Program-made: the position numbers and the translations under genes
Assembly: GCF_037893015.1 (NCBI RefSeq)
Contig: NC_133666.1
Coordinates: 468,777,454 to 468,841,453 of the forward strand
Source of the DNA: Macrotis lagotis
Taxonomy: Eukaryota > Chordata > Mammalia > Peramelemorphia > Peramelidae
Direction: 5' to 3'
DNA: 64,000 bases
Notes under the pieces: generated by a model
Database searches by the model: none
What the model was told of the DNA's origin: nothing
Seen by the model: the letters and a program-made list of their open reading frames with translations, nothing else
Part shown: positions 35,325-46,989 of the stretch, piece after piece
Numbering within the stretch: position 1 is the first letter of the stretch
Layout of the letters: every line of letters begins with the position of its first letter

Positions 35325-37835
35325 GACCCTATCCTTCTTCATTTTCTAAAGCTCTTCCACTTCCTTGTACCACTTAATCTGTGAGAATAACAGAAACGCA
35401 ATCTCCCTCCTTGAGCCTCAGGAACACTCAACCATTCTTCTTTAATTCTTCAAGATTCTTCCTTAAGATGAGCTGACATGATTTAAAGGTGAAAATAACT
35501 CCTCTAGAGAAGGAAGATTCAACTGCCCCAGGCAATACACTTTCATGTATGGCATTAAAAGAAGCATAAGAAAATTGCCTGTCATAAGTGGTCACCAGGG
35601 GAATCCCAGGCAGTTGCAGAAAATTAACCATTTCTAAATCCCCAATCCCTATTTTTTTTTTTACTTTTGAGGGTTATGCTGATAAGTTTAGTTCTGGCAT
35701 AAAACCACTGCAATTCCAGGTAATATCTCTGCCCCCAAAACCCCTAAAAATCCCCAGGTCTGATTCACTGACAAAGTTAATTCACTTAACAAGGATTTGG
35801 TTCATTTTTAAATGGCTAGTTCTAGAGTCTTATAGACAAAGCCAAACTGTCACCTTTTCAAAGACACCATTGGCAAATTACTATCTTATACCAAAAATGT
35901 CCCCAAGATTAGTTAGCTAGAAAGGGAGTTAGGTAGTCCTTATCATTTCAAAGGCCTGTGATACACAAAGACCAGGTTTTAAAGTTCACAGAATAAACAA
36001 CGTAGAAAGGCAAGAGTGTTCTAGTATACTACCTTGTATCTTGTGCCCCTGCCTTCCAGAAACTGCTAAAGAAGTTTACCAATTGACCAAAGGTTAACAG
36101 AAAGAGGATAATACCATGGTATTATTGTATCCAAAACAAGTAAGGAACAGTACCACTCATAAATTGACAATAATTTAAACATCTTTCAAAATGGGTTTCC
36201 ATTTTTTTCCAGAAATCTGCCTGTCTCCCTCCACACCCTCAAATTTCTGATTTATTTTCACTATAAGAAAGAGAAGAATTTTGCAACCTGATTCATGATT
36301 CAGAGAATTTAGATACTGAATTTGTTACACAACCACAAAGACTGCAGAGAGTTAGATTTCAAGACTGACAAGTTAAAACAGAACTTGAAAGCAACTGGCA
36401 GGGTCCCCACACACCCCATTTAAAAATAACAAATAAAACACCCAGTATCATAATGTAAATTAAGAAGGTTGGTTTTTTGGCTTGTTCAAAATAAACAGAG
36501 AACCCAAATTTCTGCCACTCCCTCCCCACCTTCAATCTTTCAATAGATGACACCAAGTAGTTTGGCATGTACTCTATGTATGCTAACTCAAAATGCATTT
36601 GCAAGAGGAGGAGGAGAAAGAATGATTCCCTCCAGATCTTCTTCCTACATATGGACATTGGAGCCCCGTGTGATCCTGCTGGCTTTGTGAATATGGAATA
36701 TATAATTGTATAATGTTTTCAGTGACTTAGGGGAAAAATACTTCCCTCACCCACTAATACCTAACAATTTCACCATCATGTCTTTATTTGTAAGCCTGCC
36801 TAGATACAAATAATAGAAGAGAGGATAACACTTTAAGGCATGTTAATAATTTGTACCTAAATGAAAAAGGAGTTTGTTCAATTCTTTCTAAAAAATATTT
36901 TGTTGCTGAGAGAAAGCAATATGATATCCTGGTGCTGTTCTGTGGACTAGGAATGATGGGTAGGGAAGAAAAGGCAGAGGAAAAGATGCAGAAAGGAGGA
37001 GGATGAGATCAGAAAAAAATCTTGCATTTATTTCCTAAATAAGCAGGGAAGAGGGAGAAGAAATCCTCGGAGCAGGATAATGAAAGAGTGGGAAGGACCC
37101 AGGATGACTTCCATTTGTTTCAATGGTTGGGAAGTAACTTTCATTTATAGATTTAAAGCAACCTAAAAGATCCTTTCCCTAATCCCATTTTCTATATAAA
37201 ATAGAGCTAATAGAAGAAACATGGCAAGGTATTATTAGGAGAATAGAAGAAGAAAGTTGAAATATTCCCCTCCTCATGGCCATCTTCAAACTATCCCCAT
37301 CTATTGCATTTTTTAAAATTTATTTGTCTACATAATTGACTTAGTCTATAGATTAGAGAACAGTTTGATTCTGGTCTGAATTACCCAGATTGGTAGTTTA
37401 ATTCTACATTTTTTTACCTGCATAGACTCAGATTAAGTTAAGAATGACCTTTTTTTAAACCACATCCTCTCATGGACCTAAGTCTTTGTTGGTAAAGGAG
37501 TGAGAAATTGCTACCAAATGTTCACTGCCCTTCTGCAGAATTGTATCTCTTTCCCTTGAAAAGGCCTCAGAGACAATTTGCTAGACTGCTAGGAGTATTT
37601 TTGGAAACTTCATGGTTTTCAAATCAGTAGTGTATCTTCCAATAGTAAACCCCACACAAGATGGTCTATAATTGTAACTTGTGATCACTCATTTTCCAAA
37701 ATGTTCTCTTGGATGTACATTGTAAATATGTCTAAATACACATTCATATAAACACATAAAAATCAGAAATAGATTTGTATATAGATGAGACCTGGATCTA
37801 TGACCCTGTAATCCTCAAACATATATATTCCTATT
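35325..37835. other. Unassigned intergenic sequence
   Basis: About 2.5 kb nearly free of recognisable repeats, unusual here. Open frames (up to 110 codons) show no family resemblance. I see nothing else in it. Confidence 0.5.
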
Positions 37836-37839
37836 TATT

Positions 37840-38070
37840 GTTCAGTTATGTCCAACTCTTTGTAACCCCATTTAGGTTACAATGATACTAAGATCTTTGC
37901 TAAGATACCACAGTGGTTTTCCATTTCCTTCTTCCGCTCATTTTAAAGATGTGAAACTGAGACAAATAAGTTCAGGTTATTTGCTCAGGGTCACACATTT
38001 AGCAAGTGTCTGAGACCTGATTTGATCTCATGAATGTGAGCACACACATTGACCACTTAGCTAAGTTTTT
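37840..38070 (-). mobile_element. MAR1-type CORE-SINE, minus strand
   Basis: ATTGTTCAGTTATGTCCAACTC, CCATTTCCTTCTTCCGCTC, GGTCACACATTTAGCAAG, CACTTAGCT on the plus strand. Confidence 0.7.
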
Positions 38071-38085
38071 AAAAATGACTTTAAA

Positions 38086-38115
38086 AATTCAGCAATTCAG
38101 CAATTCAGCAATTCC
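38086..38115 (+). repeat. AATTCAGC octamer x3
   Basis: Three exact AATTCAGC units followed by AATTCC. Confidence 0.95.
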
Positions 38116-38204
38116 CCAAAATATCTGTTAAATAGCTACAATATGTAAGATACTATGATGAACATTAATATGTCAAGATAGAAATAATAGTACCTACCTC
38201 TAAG

Positions 38205-38515
38205 GTTTTAATGTTTGTCCTTCATTCTTGAAGAAGACCCCAATATCAGGGAGATAATGCCATGACAAGGACATAAATTGAATTTGAGTGGAGTGCTGTG
38301 CTAAGTTACCAGCCTCACTTTCTCCTCCACAGCCAATTGGGTCCGTGGCCAGATATGAATCAGGATGACTGGAGATGGCCCTGAATGCAAGGCCATCAGA
38401 GTTAAGTGCCTTGTCTAAAATCACACAGCTGGGAAGAATCAAATATCTGAGGCTTGATTTGAACTGCTATCCTCCTGACTACAAGACCAGTGCTCTATCC
38501 ACTGTACCATCTAGC
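38205..38515 (-). mobile_element. tRNA-derived SINE with long unique 3' domain, minus strand
   Basis: The plus strand starts GTTTGTCCTTCATTCTTGAA, has GGCCAGATATGAATCAGGAT and ends in the reverse of a tRNA-like head (GATTTGAACTGC...CTGTACCATCTAGCTG). The same 3' domain recurs at 54,820-54,960, 26,455-26,690 and 14,401-14,465, so it is one SINE family different from the MAR1 and WSINE1 types. I cannot name it with certainty. Confidence 0.7.
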
Positions 38516-38519
38516 TGAG

Positions 38520-38985
38520 GGGATGTGGGAATGACATAGTCACAAATGTATGAAGCAAACTGAATGCTGGGAATAACCCTCCATTTATGTGTTGGGGTCC
38601 TAGAAAATGACCTAGATTTAAAATTATTGATTCATATCCTTTCAAAATCCATATCTCAGTTTCTTCTGCCAAAGACATTTAATTTCACTAACCTGCCAGA
38701 GTGCAAAATAAAGGCAACTAATGAAATAACATATTAAGCAAAATAGAAACAGCTGATTTCCTCCAAAAACTCCATAACACTTAAATCATAGAAGCAAAAA
38801 TGGATAAAGGTGGGAAATGTATGGTATATGGCTACCTTAGAGGCTGAAGGTAGATGTTTTAGGAGAGAAAGGTAGATTGAGGAATGTAAAAACTGCATCA
38901 GAAAAACAAATTTGGATTTCTAAGTCATTGCTTAAAATAGAGAGGTTATTGAAAGATCAGTGAGAAAGTACACTTAATGAGAATT
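38520..38985. other. Unassigned sequence before the CR1/L3 fragment
   Basis: May be a further degraded part of the CR1/L3 element; not provable by eye. Confidence 0.4.
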
Positions 38986-38989
38986 GGTT

Positions 38990-40260
38990 AAAATATTTTT
39001 GCCTGGAGTCTTGTGAATCTGATCAAGAGAGCTTTAAAATGTAGAGAGAGGGGAAGAAGAACCCATCTGCCACTTATCTATCTAATCAGATAGCAAATGG
39101 AGTTGTAGGTAAAGCTAAATAGAAGACAAATTGTAGAGAAAACCATTAACTCATAAAAGAAAACATCTTAGAAGAAAGTTCATAAAAACTAAGGCCTTCA
39201 GATGTCTAAAAACAAGTACATAAAATTGATTCTATAATTCATTGAATTAGAAACAAACAAAACTGCAAGATAAAACTTTTATGAGATAGGGCTCATGTCT
39301 GGAATGTGACTTTGAAGGTTATAGTTTATTCAAATGGAATAGAATAGGAAAAACAGGAAAGTGAAATAGTATTATACACTGACAAAATATACACATAAAT
39401 GGAAATCCAGAAACTGGAAGCAGTAATTTGAATGGGGACTAAAGAAGGGATAAACAAAAATAATTGATTTTATTAAGGAAATATGCTCCAGAGAACCTAG
39501 ATAGAAGGAAGGAATAATTGAGAAGTTCGGGGAATATGTTATAAAACTATCTTGGGAAAAAATAATAATAAACATCAACTATCCAAATAATCACTTGAGT
39601 TCTTTCTACTCAGAGCTCCAAAATACTCAAGAAATTTGTGAAAATCTTGTTCTTCAATAAATGGAATAATAAAAGGGAATTCTGTCTAGATGTAATTATG
39701 AAGAACTGCTACTTGGTGGTCCAGTGAATATAGTGTCGAGCTTGGAGACAGGAAGACTTGAAGTCTTCAGATACCTATGTGACCCTGGACTTATCTTTTT
39801 TGCCTTAGTTTCCTCATCTGTAAAATGAGGTGGAAAAGGAAATGGAAAACCTCTGTAGTATTTTTGACAAAAAAATCCCAGAAGTCAAATATAAGTGAAA
39901 AACAACTAAGCAAGCAACAAAACAAGAGAGAATAAATTGTTGAGTAGAAATGATGAGAACCTTGAAGGGAAGTGATCATTGTACTTTAGAATTAATACTA
40001 GGAAAATAGTAAAAAGACAGTCTGAAGTAAACTCTAGCTTTGGGGAGAATGGGTTTCAAAGAGATCAGAGAAAGATTTGATAGAATCTCTTGACCTAAAA
40101 TGTTAATAGTAGGAACATGCCAAGAAGGGTGGGGAAACTCTTGAGAATGAAATTTCTGAAAATACAAAGAAAAACAATTCAATTAGATAACTAATAGAAT
40201 AAATGTGCTATAAGAAATGATGAATATGGACAATTCAGAGGAAATAGAAAGCTTTATATA
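38990..40260 (+). mobile_element. CR1/L3-type LINE fragment
   Basis: ATAAACATCAACTATCCAAATAA encodes an endonuclease-like NINYPN, followed by TCTGTCTAGATGTAATT and, after the nested SINE at 39,705-39,930, GAAGGGAAGTGATCATTGT and AGATTTGATAGAATCTCTTGACC. This is the order of an L3/CR1 ORF2 endonuclease region. The left edge is uncertain; very degraded. Confidence 0.6.
39705..39930 (+). mobile_element. MAR1-type CORE-SINE nested in CR1/L3
   Basis: CTACTTGGTGGTCCAGTGAA, AGTTTCCTCATCTGTAAAAT, GAGGTGGAAAAGGAAATGG and AACAACTAAGCAAG. Splits the CR1/L3 fragment. Confidence 0.65.
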
Positions 40261-40559
40261 TGAAATGAACTAGAGTTTAGAAAGCAGAGATAATCCCTCC
40301 CCAATATATAATGATTATAACAATGTAAAAAAAATTGCTGAAAGGCAACGAAACTTGTAACAAACATACAATGTTAGTTCTGTACTATCAAAATTAAAGC
40401 ATATATTCTTCCTTTCTGTAATTACAAAGGAGTAGTTACATTGTAATAATTGCTGCTTTGTAAGTATCTATTATTTTAAAACAAAATGTATCTATTCTGA
40501 AAAAAATAAGAGGAGCAATCAAAAAAGAGACTAATAAAGTTGTGTGGGAAATTTACCCA

Positions 40560-40800
40560 TCAATTAAGATATTATACATACATATATGATATACACTTAT
40601 TTTACCCATCCTAAATATAGGCCATAAATGCACATATATTTATGTAGATTATTTGCAAATAATTATAAATACCATACATATAAATATATAGTAAATATTG
40701 TAACATTATACATAAGCTATGTAATAAAATATATATAATGAATAAATACATCTACATATATACATATATATTTCTAGCTAGCTAGTTATCTGTCTAAAAT
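40560..40800 (+). repeat. AT-rich low-complexity region
   Basis: Dominated by ATATATA, ACATATA and AATAAAT words. Confidence 0.8.
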
Positions 40801-40824
40801 TTATGTGTATATTAAATTTGCATA

Positions 40825-41065
40825 GGGCAGCTAGGTGATTCAGTGGATAGAGAGGCTGAAGTCAGGAAAACTTCAAATTGAGTTCAAATGTATTCTTAAG
40901 CACTTAATATGTGACTCTAGGCAAATCATTTAATCCTGTTTGCTTCAGTTTTTTCATTATAAAATGAGCTAGAGAAGGAGGTAGCAAACCACTCTAGTAA
41001 CCTTGTCAAGAAAACCCCAAAAGGCGTCACAGAATTTGGATATGATTGAAACAACTGAACAAAAA
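40825..41065 (+). mobile_element. MAR1-type CORE-SINE
   Basis: AGGGCAGCTAGGTGATTCAG, GAGTTCAAAT, AATGAGCTAGAGAAGG, AAAACCCCAAAAGGCGTCAC, ACAACTGAACAAA. Confidence 0.75.
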
Positions 41066-41657
41066 TAAAATACTTTCTGTAAATATAGACATATATAATG
41101 CATGTGTATGATGTACCAAATAGGTATATATATAACTACTTATACTCACACACATATAATATGTTTTTAAATTTTATTTATTTTTGAATTTTACAGTTTT
41201 TTCCCCAATCTTGCTTCCCTCCCCCTACCCCCCACAGAAGGCAGCCTGTTAGCTTTTACATTGTTTTTATGATATTCATTGATTTAAATTAAATGTATTG
41301 AGAGACAAATCATATCCTTAAGAAAAAAAATAAAATATAAGAGATTGCAAAATTACATAATAAGATATTGTGGGGTTTTTTAAATTAAAGGTAATAGTGT
41401 TTGGCCTTTTTTCAAAATCCACAATTCTTTCTCTTGATAGAGATGGTATTCTCCATCACAGATAGCCCAAAATTGTCCCAGATTGTTGCACTGATGGAAT
41501 GAGCAAGTCCATCAAGGTTGATCATCTCCCCATGTTGCTGTTAGGTTATACAATGTTCTTCTGGTTCTGCTCATCTCCCTCAGTATCAACTCATGCAAAT
41601 CCCTCCAGACTTTTCTGAATTCCCATCCCTCCTGGTTTCTTAAAGAACAATAGTATT

Positions 41658-41659
<2 letters not shown>

Positions 41660-41711
<52 letters not shown>
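41660..41711 (+). repeat. (TA)n microsatellite
   Basis: About 25 TA units within the L1. Confidence 0.95.
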
Positions 41712-41714
<3 letters not shown>

Positions 41715-41739
41715 TACAAATTGTTCAGCTATTCCCCAA

Positions 41740-42868
41740 TTGATGTACATTCACTTGATTTTCAATTCTTTACCACCACAAACAGGGCTGCTATGAATAT
41801 TTTTGTACAAGTCATATTTTTGCCCTTTTTCATGATTTCCTTAGGGTATAGACGCAGTAGTGGTATTGCTGGATCAAAGGGCATGCACATTTTTATTGCC
41901 CTTGGGCGTAATTCCAAATTGCTCTCCAGAAAGTTTGGATGAGTTCACAGTTCCACCAACAATGTGTTAGTGTCCCAGATTCCCCATATCCCTTCCAACA
42001 TTTATCATTGCCCTTTCTGGTCATATTGGCCAGTCTGAGAGGTATCACGTGGTACCTCAGAGATGTTTTAATTTGCATTTCTCTAATCAGTCATGATTTA
42101 GAACACTTTTTCAAAAGACTATGGATCACTTTGATTTCCTCATTTATGCCTCAGCATATCCTTTGACCATTTATCAATTGGGGGATGACTTGGTTTTTTT
42201 ATAAATTTGACTCAGTTCTCTATATATTTTAGAAATGAGTCCTTTGTTAGAAATACTAGTTGTAAAATTGTTTCCCAATTTGCTACATTTCTTTTGATCT
42301 TGGTTACATTGGACTACATTTCTTTTGATCTTGGTTACAATGGTTTTGTCTGTGCAAAAGCCTTTTAATTTAATGTAATCAAAATTATCTAGTTTGTTTT
42401 TAATGATGTTCTCCACCTCTTCCTTGGTCATAAACTGCTTCCCTTTCCATAGATCTGACAGGTAAACTATTCCTTGATCTCCTAGTTTGCTTATAATGTT
42501 GTCTTTTATATCTAAATCCTGTATCCATTTTGATCTTATCTTGGTATATGCTATGAGATGTGGTCTAATCCAAGCTTCCGCCATAGTAAATTCCAATTTT
42601 CCCAACAGATTTTATCAGAAATAGAGTTTCTAACCCCAAAGCTGTACTCTTTGGGTTTATCAAACAGATTACCATAACCATTTCCTGCTATTGAACCTAG
42701 TCTATTCCACTGATCTACCACTATATTACTTAGCCAATACCAGACAGTTTTGATGACTGATGCTTTATAATATAATTTTAGCTCTGGTGAGGCTAGGCCA
42801 CCTTCTTTTTTCATTAAATCCCTGAAAATTCTTGACTTTTTAATTTCTCCATATGAATTTACTTGCAA
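41740..42868 (-). pseudogene. L1 ORF2 C-terminal part
   Basis: Minus-strand pieces read SRIFRDLMKKEGGLASPELKLYYKA..., IRSKWIQDLDIKDNIISKL..., and GTLTHCWWNCELIQTFW (42,030-41,950), the last being the Cys/His-rich C-terminal motif of L1 ORF2p. A 31 bp tandem duplication at 42,283-42,343 shifts the frame. Confidence 0.8.
42283..42343 (+). repeat. 31 bp tandem duplication in L1 ORF2
   Basis: CTACATTTCTTTTGATCTTG... occurs at 42,283 and again at 42,314. The 31 bp length changes the reading frame of the host L1. Confidence 0.85.
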
Positions 42869-43133
42869 TTTTTTTCTAACTCACAGTAATTTGGGGGGAT
42901 TTTGATTGGTAGGGCACTAAATAAGTAGTTTAATTTAGGTAGAACTGTCATTTTTATTATATTCCCTTGGCCTATCCATGAGCAGTTGATATTTGCCTAG
43001 TTCTTAAAATCTGGTTTTATTTGTAAGAGAATTGTTTTGTAGTTGTTTTTCATAGAGTTTCTGAGTCTGCCTTGGTAGGTAGACTCCCAGTATTTTATGT
43101 CTGAAGTTATTTTGAATGGGATTTCTCTTTCTA

Positions 43134-43665
43134 GCTCCTGCTGCTGTATCTTGCTAGTAATATATAGAAATTCTGAGGGTTTATGAGGGTTTATTTTATA
43201 TCCTGTGACTTTGCTAAAGTGGCTAATTGTTTCTAGTATTTTTTTAGATGACTTTTTTAGGATTCACTAGGTATACTATCATGTCATCTGCAAAGAGTGA
43301 GAGTTTTGTCTCTTTCTTCCCAATTCTAATTCCTTCAATTTCTTTTTTCTTCTCTTATTGCTGAAGCTAACATTTCTAATACTATATTGAATAATAGTGG
43401 TGATAATGGGCATCCTTGTTTCACCCCTGATCTTATTGGGAATGCCTCTAGCTTATTCCCATTGCATATAATGCTTGTTGATGGTTTCAGATAGATACTA
43501 CTAATCATTCTAAGGAACAATCCATTTATTCCTATGCTCTCTAGTGTTTTTAGTAGGAATGGGTGCTGTATTTTGTCAAAAGTTTTTTCAGCATTTATTG
43601 ATATAATTATATGATTTCTGATAGGTTTGTTATTGATATAGCTAATTAACCTAATAGTTTTCCTT
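43134..43665 (-). pseudogene. L1 RT segment, copy 1 (FADD intact)
   Basis: Begins GCTCCTGCTGCTGTATCTTGCTAG on the plus strand and matches copy 2 throughout. The minus-strand catalytic box at 43,283-43,294 reads FADD, followed by MIVY. Confidence 0.85.
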
Positions 43666-44215
43666 GCTCCTCCTGCTGCATCTTGCTAGACATATATAGA
43701 AAAGTTGAGGATTTATGAGGGTTTATTTTATAACCTGCAACTTTGCTAAAATTGCTAATTGTTTCCAGTAGCTTTTTAGATGATTTCTTGGGATTCTCTA
43801 GGTAGACCATCATGTCATTTTCAAAGAGTGAGAGTTTTGTCTCTTCCTTCCTAATTCTAATTCCTTTAATTTCTTTTTCTTCTCTAATTGCTGATGCTAA
43901 CATTTCTAATACAATATTGAATAGTAGTGGTGATAATGGGCACCCTTGTTTTACCCCTGATCTTATTGGGAATGCCTCTAGCCTCTCCCCATAGAGTATA
44001 ATGCCTGTTGATGGTTTTAGATAGATACTTCTAATTATTTTAAGGAACAGTCCATTTATTCCTACTCTCTCTAGCGTTTTTACTAGTAATGTGTGCTGTA
44101 TTTTGTCAAAAGCTTTTTCAGCATCTATTGAAATGGCCATATAATTTCTGATAGGTTTGTTGTTGATATAATTGAGTATACTAACAGTTTTCCTAATATT
44201 GAACCAACCCTGCAT
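43666..44215 (-). pseudogene. L1 RT segment, copy 2 (FEND, mutated)
   Basis: Open for 189 codons on the minus strand, reading [13 protein letters not shown]...[22 protein letters not shown]...[16 protein letters not shown], all L1 RT signatures. The catalytic box at 43,814-43,825 is FEND instead of FADD, so one metal-binding Asp is Asn and the copy cannot be active. Relative to copy 1 it has many point differences, so the two are old or came from different L1 copies. Confidence 0.85.
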
Positions 44216-44484
44216 TCCTGGGATAAATCATGCTTGGTCATATTGTATTATCCTAGTGATAACTTGCTGAAATCACTTTGCTAAGATTTTATTTAAGATT
44301 TTTTGCATCTATATTCATTAAGGAGATAGGTCTATAATTTTCTTTCTCTGTTTTGATTCTTCCTGGTTAAGGTATCAGCACCATATTGATGTCATAGAAA
44401 GAGTTAGGCAGAGTTCCATCCTCACCTATTTTGCCAAAGAATTTATATAAAATTGGAACCAATTGTTCCTTAAATGTTTGATAG

Positions 44485-44638
44485 TGGGGGGGGGCAGCTA
44501 GATGGCGTAGTGGATAAAGCACCAGCCCTGGAGTCAGGAGTACCTGGGTTCAAATCTGGTCTCAGACCCTTAATAATTACCTAGCTGTGTGGCCTTGGGC
44601 AAGCCACTTAACCCCATTTGCCTTGCAAAAACCTAAAA
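44485..44638 (+). mobile_element. WSINE1-like tRNA-derived SINE nested in L1
   Basis: Starts with a G-run then GGCAGCTAGATGGCGTAGTGG, contains the tRNA-like box B GGTTCAAATC and ends TTGCCTTGCAAAAACCTAAAA. Target duplication AAATGTTTGATAG at 44,472-44,484 and again at 44,639-44,651. The intact duplication makes it one of the younger insertions. Confidence 0.9.
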
Positions 44639-45040
44639 AAATGTTTGATAGAATTCACTTGTGAATCTATCTGGCCCTGGAGATTTTTTTCTTAGGGAGT
44701 TCAACAATGACTTGTTGAATTTCTTTTTTCTGAGATAGGGTTATTTAAGTATTTAATTTTCTCTTCATTTAACTTGGGCAATTTTTATTTTTGTAAATAT
44801 TCATCCATTTCACTTAGATTATCAAATTTATTAGCATATAGTTGGGCAAAATAATTCTACATTGTTGCTTTAATTTCTTGCTCATTGGTGGTGAGTTTAC
44901 CTTTTTCATTTATGATACTGGTAATTTGGGCTTCTACTTTATTTTTTTTTAATCAAATTAACCAGAGATTTATCAATTTTATTGTTTTTTTCATAAAACC
45001 AACTCTTGATTTTATTTAATATTATGTTTTAAGAATATTA

Positions 45041-45050
45041 TTAAGTATAT

Positions 45051-45099
<49 letters not shown>

Positions 45100-45112
45100 T
45101 TAGAGAGAGAGA
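45041..45112 (+). repeat. (TA)n plus short (GA)n at L1 5' truncation
   Basis: About 22 TA units to 45,100 followed by AGAGAGAGAG, immediately beyond the truncated L1 end. Confidence 0.9.
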
Positions 45113-45139
45113 AAAAAGCAAGAATAGGTTTTTAATTGA

Positions 45140-45520
45140 CTTCCTTTCCTTTTTTTGACAAAGTTACTAGATCAGGGGCAATATTGGAGACAAGATGTAT
45201 TTAGATTTCAGAAAAGTATTCAATTCAGACTTCCCTCCTTTCCTTATAGAGAGTGTAGCAACAGGTATACTTAGTGATAAAACAGTTCAGTGAATTTGGA
45301 ACTGGTGGAACAACGAAATGGGAACAGCAAAAATAGGTGGTGCAGTGAATAGAGCACCAGTCCTGGAGTCAGGAGGAACTGAATTTAAATCCAGCCTCAA
45401 ACACTTTCTAATTACCTAGCTATATGACCTTGGGCAAGTCACTTAACCCTATTGCCTTGCCAAAAAAAAAAAAAGAAATGGGTCGATGTCATTCAAAAGG
45501 AACATTCCAGGTCTAAACTT
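45140..45520 (+). mobile_element. CR1/L3-type LINE RT fragment
   Basis: TTGACAAAGTTACTAGATCAGGGGCAATATTGGAGACAAG...TTTAGATTTCAGAAAAGTATTCAATTCAG...GAATTTGGAACTGGTGG parallels the L3/CR1 reverse transcriptase (DFSKAFD region). Continues after the SINE at 45,323-45,474 with TCGATGTCATTCAAAAGG. Confidence 0.65.
45323..45474 (+). mobile_element. WSINE1-like SINE in CR1/L3 fragment
   Basis: AGGTGGTGCAGTGAATAG to TTGCC plus A-run. GAAATGGG at 45,315-45,322 and 45,475-45,482 is the target duplication. The first bases of the SINE are lost. Confidence 0.88.
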
Positions 45521-45524
45521 CAGA

Positions 45525-46790
45525 ATTCAGAATCTTTGATTCTTTTCTCAGTCTCATCTCACCAATCTTAGAAAATCAATTGGCAAAATCTGTCACCCTG
45601 TTCACACAACCCCCTGTACCTGATCCCTTCTTTCCACTCTAACCCACAACCCCTCTGGTCTAGTACCAAATTTTATTACAGTCTTTGATCTGAATAGACT
45701 CGACATGATTTTTTTTTCAGTTAGTTTCTCAATGAACATTTTCTTTTTTGGAGATTCAACAATTATATATCTTTAAGTGCTCATCATTTCCATAGTACTG
45801 TACTAAGTTCTGGAACTACAAACAACAAATATAAAGCAATATGATCTTAATGTGGTTGTTTGGGTTCCCTGGTATTTTGAGTCTTTTGAAGGCACATTAT
45901 TCTATAGTTCATAATCATATGTGGTATTGATGGGACAAATACAACTGTAAAAAAGAAAAGAATTGACTTTCTACAACAGTGAGATGTTTTAAATGTTCCA
46001 TCATTTCCCTAATGCAATCCAATGTGCTTTCCTCCTATTCAGTTCTGAGTGTGCTCAACAATCATTCATGGTGCTTGTTAGAGATACTTGTACTAAGGGA
46101 ATTACTTGCTGGGTTGCCTATTCAAATTTATGTTAAAATCTGGTTAGCAGACATTCTCCATTGTTTTTACTCATGCTAAAATTTGTGTAATTGAGGATCT
46201 TATTTAGGAGACCCCAAAACTTTCTGGAACTTGGCACAACTGACTGTGATCCCACAAACTGGAGCACCTAAAGAATGTCACCTAATAATGGAAATCCTTC
46301 TAGGATTTGGAATTTATACAAGAAATCCTTCAAGATGCCAATGAACATTTTGATGAACTTATACCTTACTGATTTATACTTTGTGAATATTTGTATTCAT
46401 CATCTCCTGGAAGAAAATGTGTGTCTGAAGGTATATGTCAAGGAGTAATAGAGTGGAAAATGGAGGTTCTCCCTTAGTAATTTACTTATTGTAGGATGGG
46501 GACAAAAGTTAAATTTATATCTCAAGTTTATGTTGTGAACTAAGTTCTGGATCTGGAACAACATGCCCTCAGAAGAATCAAAATATCTGAGAACCCAAAG
46601 GACCACATTAAGATCACATTGTTTTATATTTGTCTTTGAAGTTCCAGGACTTAGTACTATGTTCTGGATCTGCCTTCTTTTCTGTGTATCTGATACCTTT
46701 TTAGCAAAATAAGTGGCCTCATTGCTTGTGGTTTTGAGTCAGTATGTTTTGACTGATATTGTTTTCCAAACGTCAATGATAGCGGTATGG
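45525..46790. other. Unassigned intergenic sequence
   Basis: No gene or confident repeat found. Confidence 0.5.
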
Positions 46791-46794
46791 TTGA

Positions 46795-46985
46795 AGTTGG
46801 GGGCATGGAGGTTCAAATAGTGGTTCTGAAATTTATTACTAGTGTGAATTTATGCAAGTCATTTAATATCTCCAGACCTCAGTTTCTTACTCCATAAAAT
46901 AAAGAGGAGGGTGGATTAGATGATCTCTAATATTCTATTCAGCTAGAAAATCTGGAAATTTTCTGATCCATGCCAAACTGAGTCT
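46795..46985 (+). mobile_element. MIR remnant
   Basis: GGTTCAAATAGTGGTTCTGAAATTTATTACTAGTG, AAGTCATTTAATATCTCCAG, CTCAGTTTCTTACTCCATAAAAT. Confidence 0.6.
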
Positions 46986-46989
46986 GGAA

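Larger units (their letters stand above)
41165..45040 (-). mobile_element. 5'-truncated L1 LINE with internal duplication, minus strand
   Basis: 3' UTR from about 41,165 to 41,640, then ORF2 read on the minus strand up to about 45,040, where it is truncated within the region before the RT domain. A (TA)n sits at the 3' UTR/ORF2 junction, a WSINE1-like SINE is nested at 44,485-44,638 and the RT segment is duplicated in tandem (43,134-43,665 and 43,666-44,195). Frames are broken but some are long (143 and 189 codons), so it is younger than most L1 fragments here. Confidence 0.85.
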
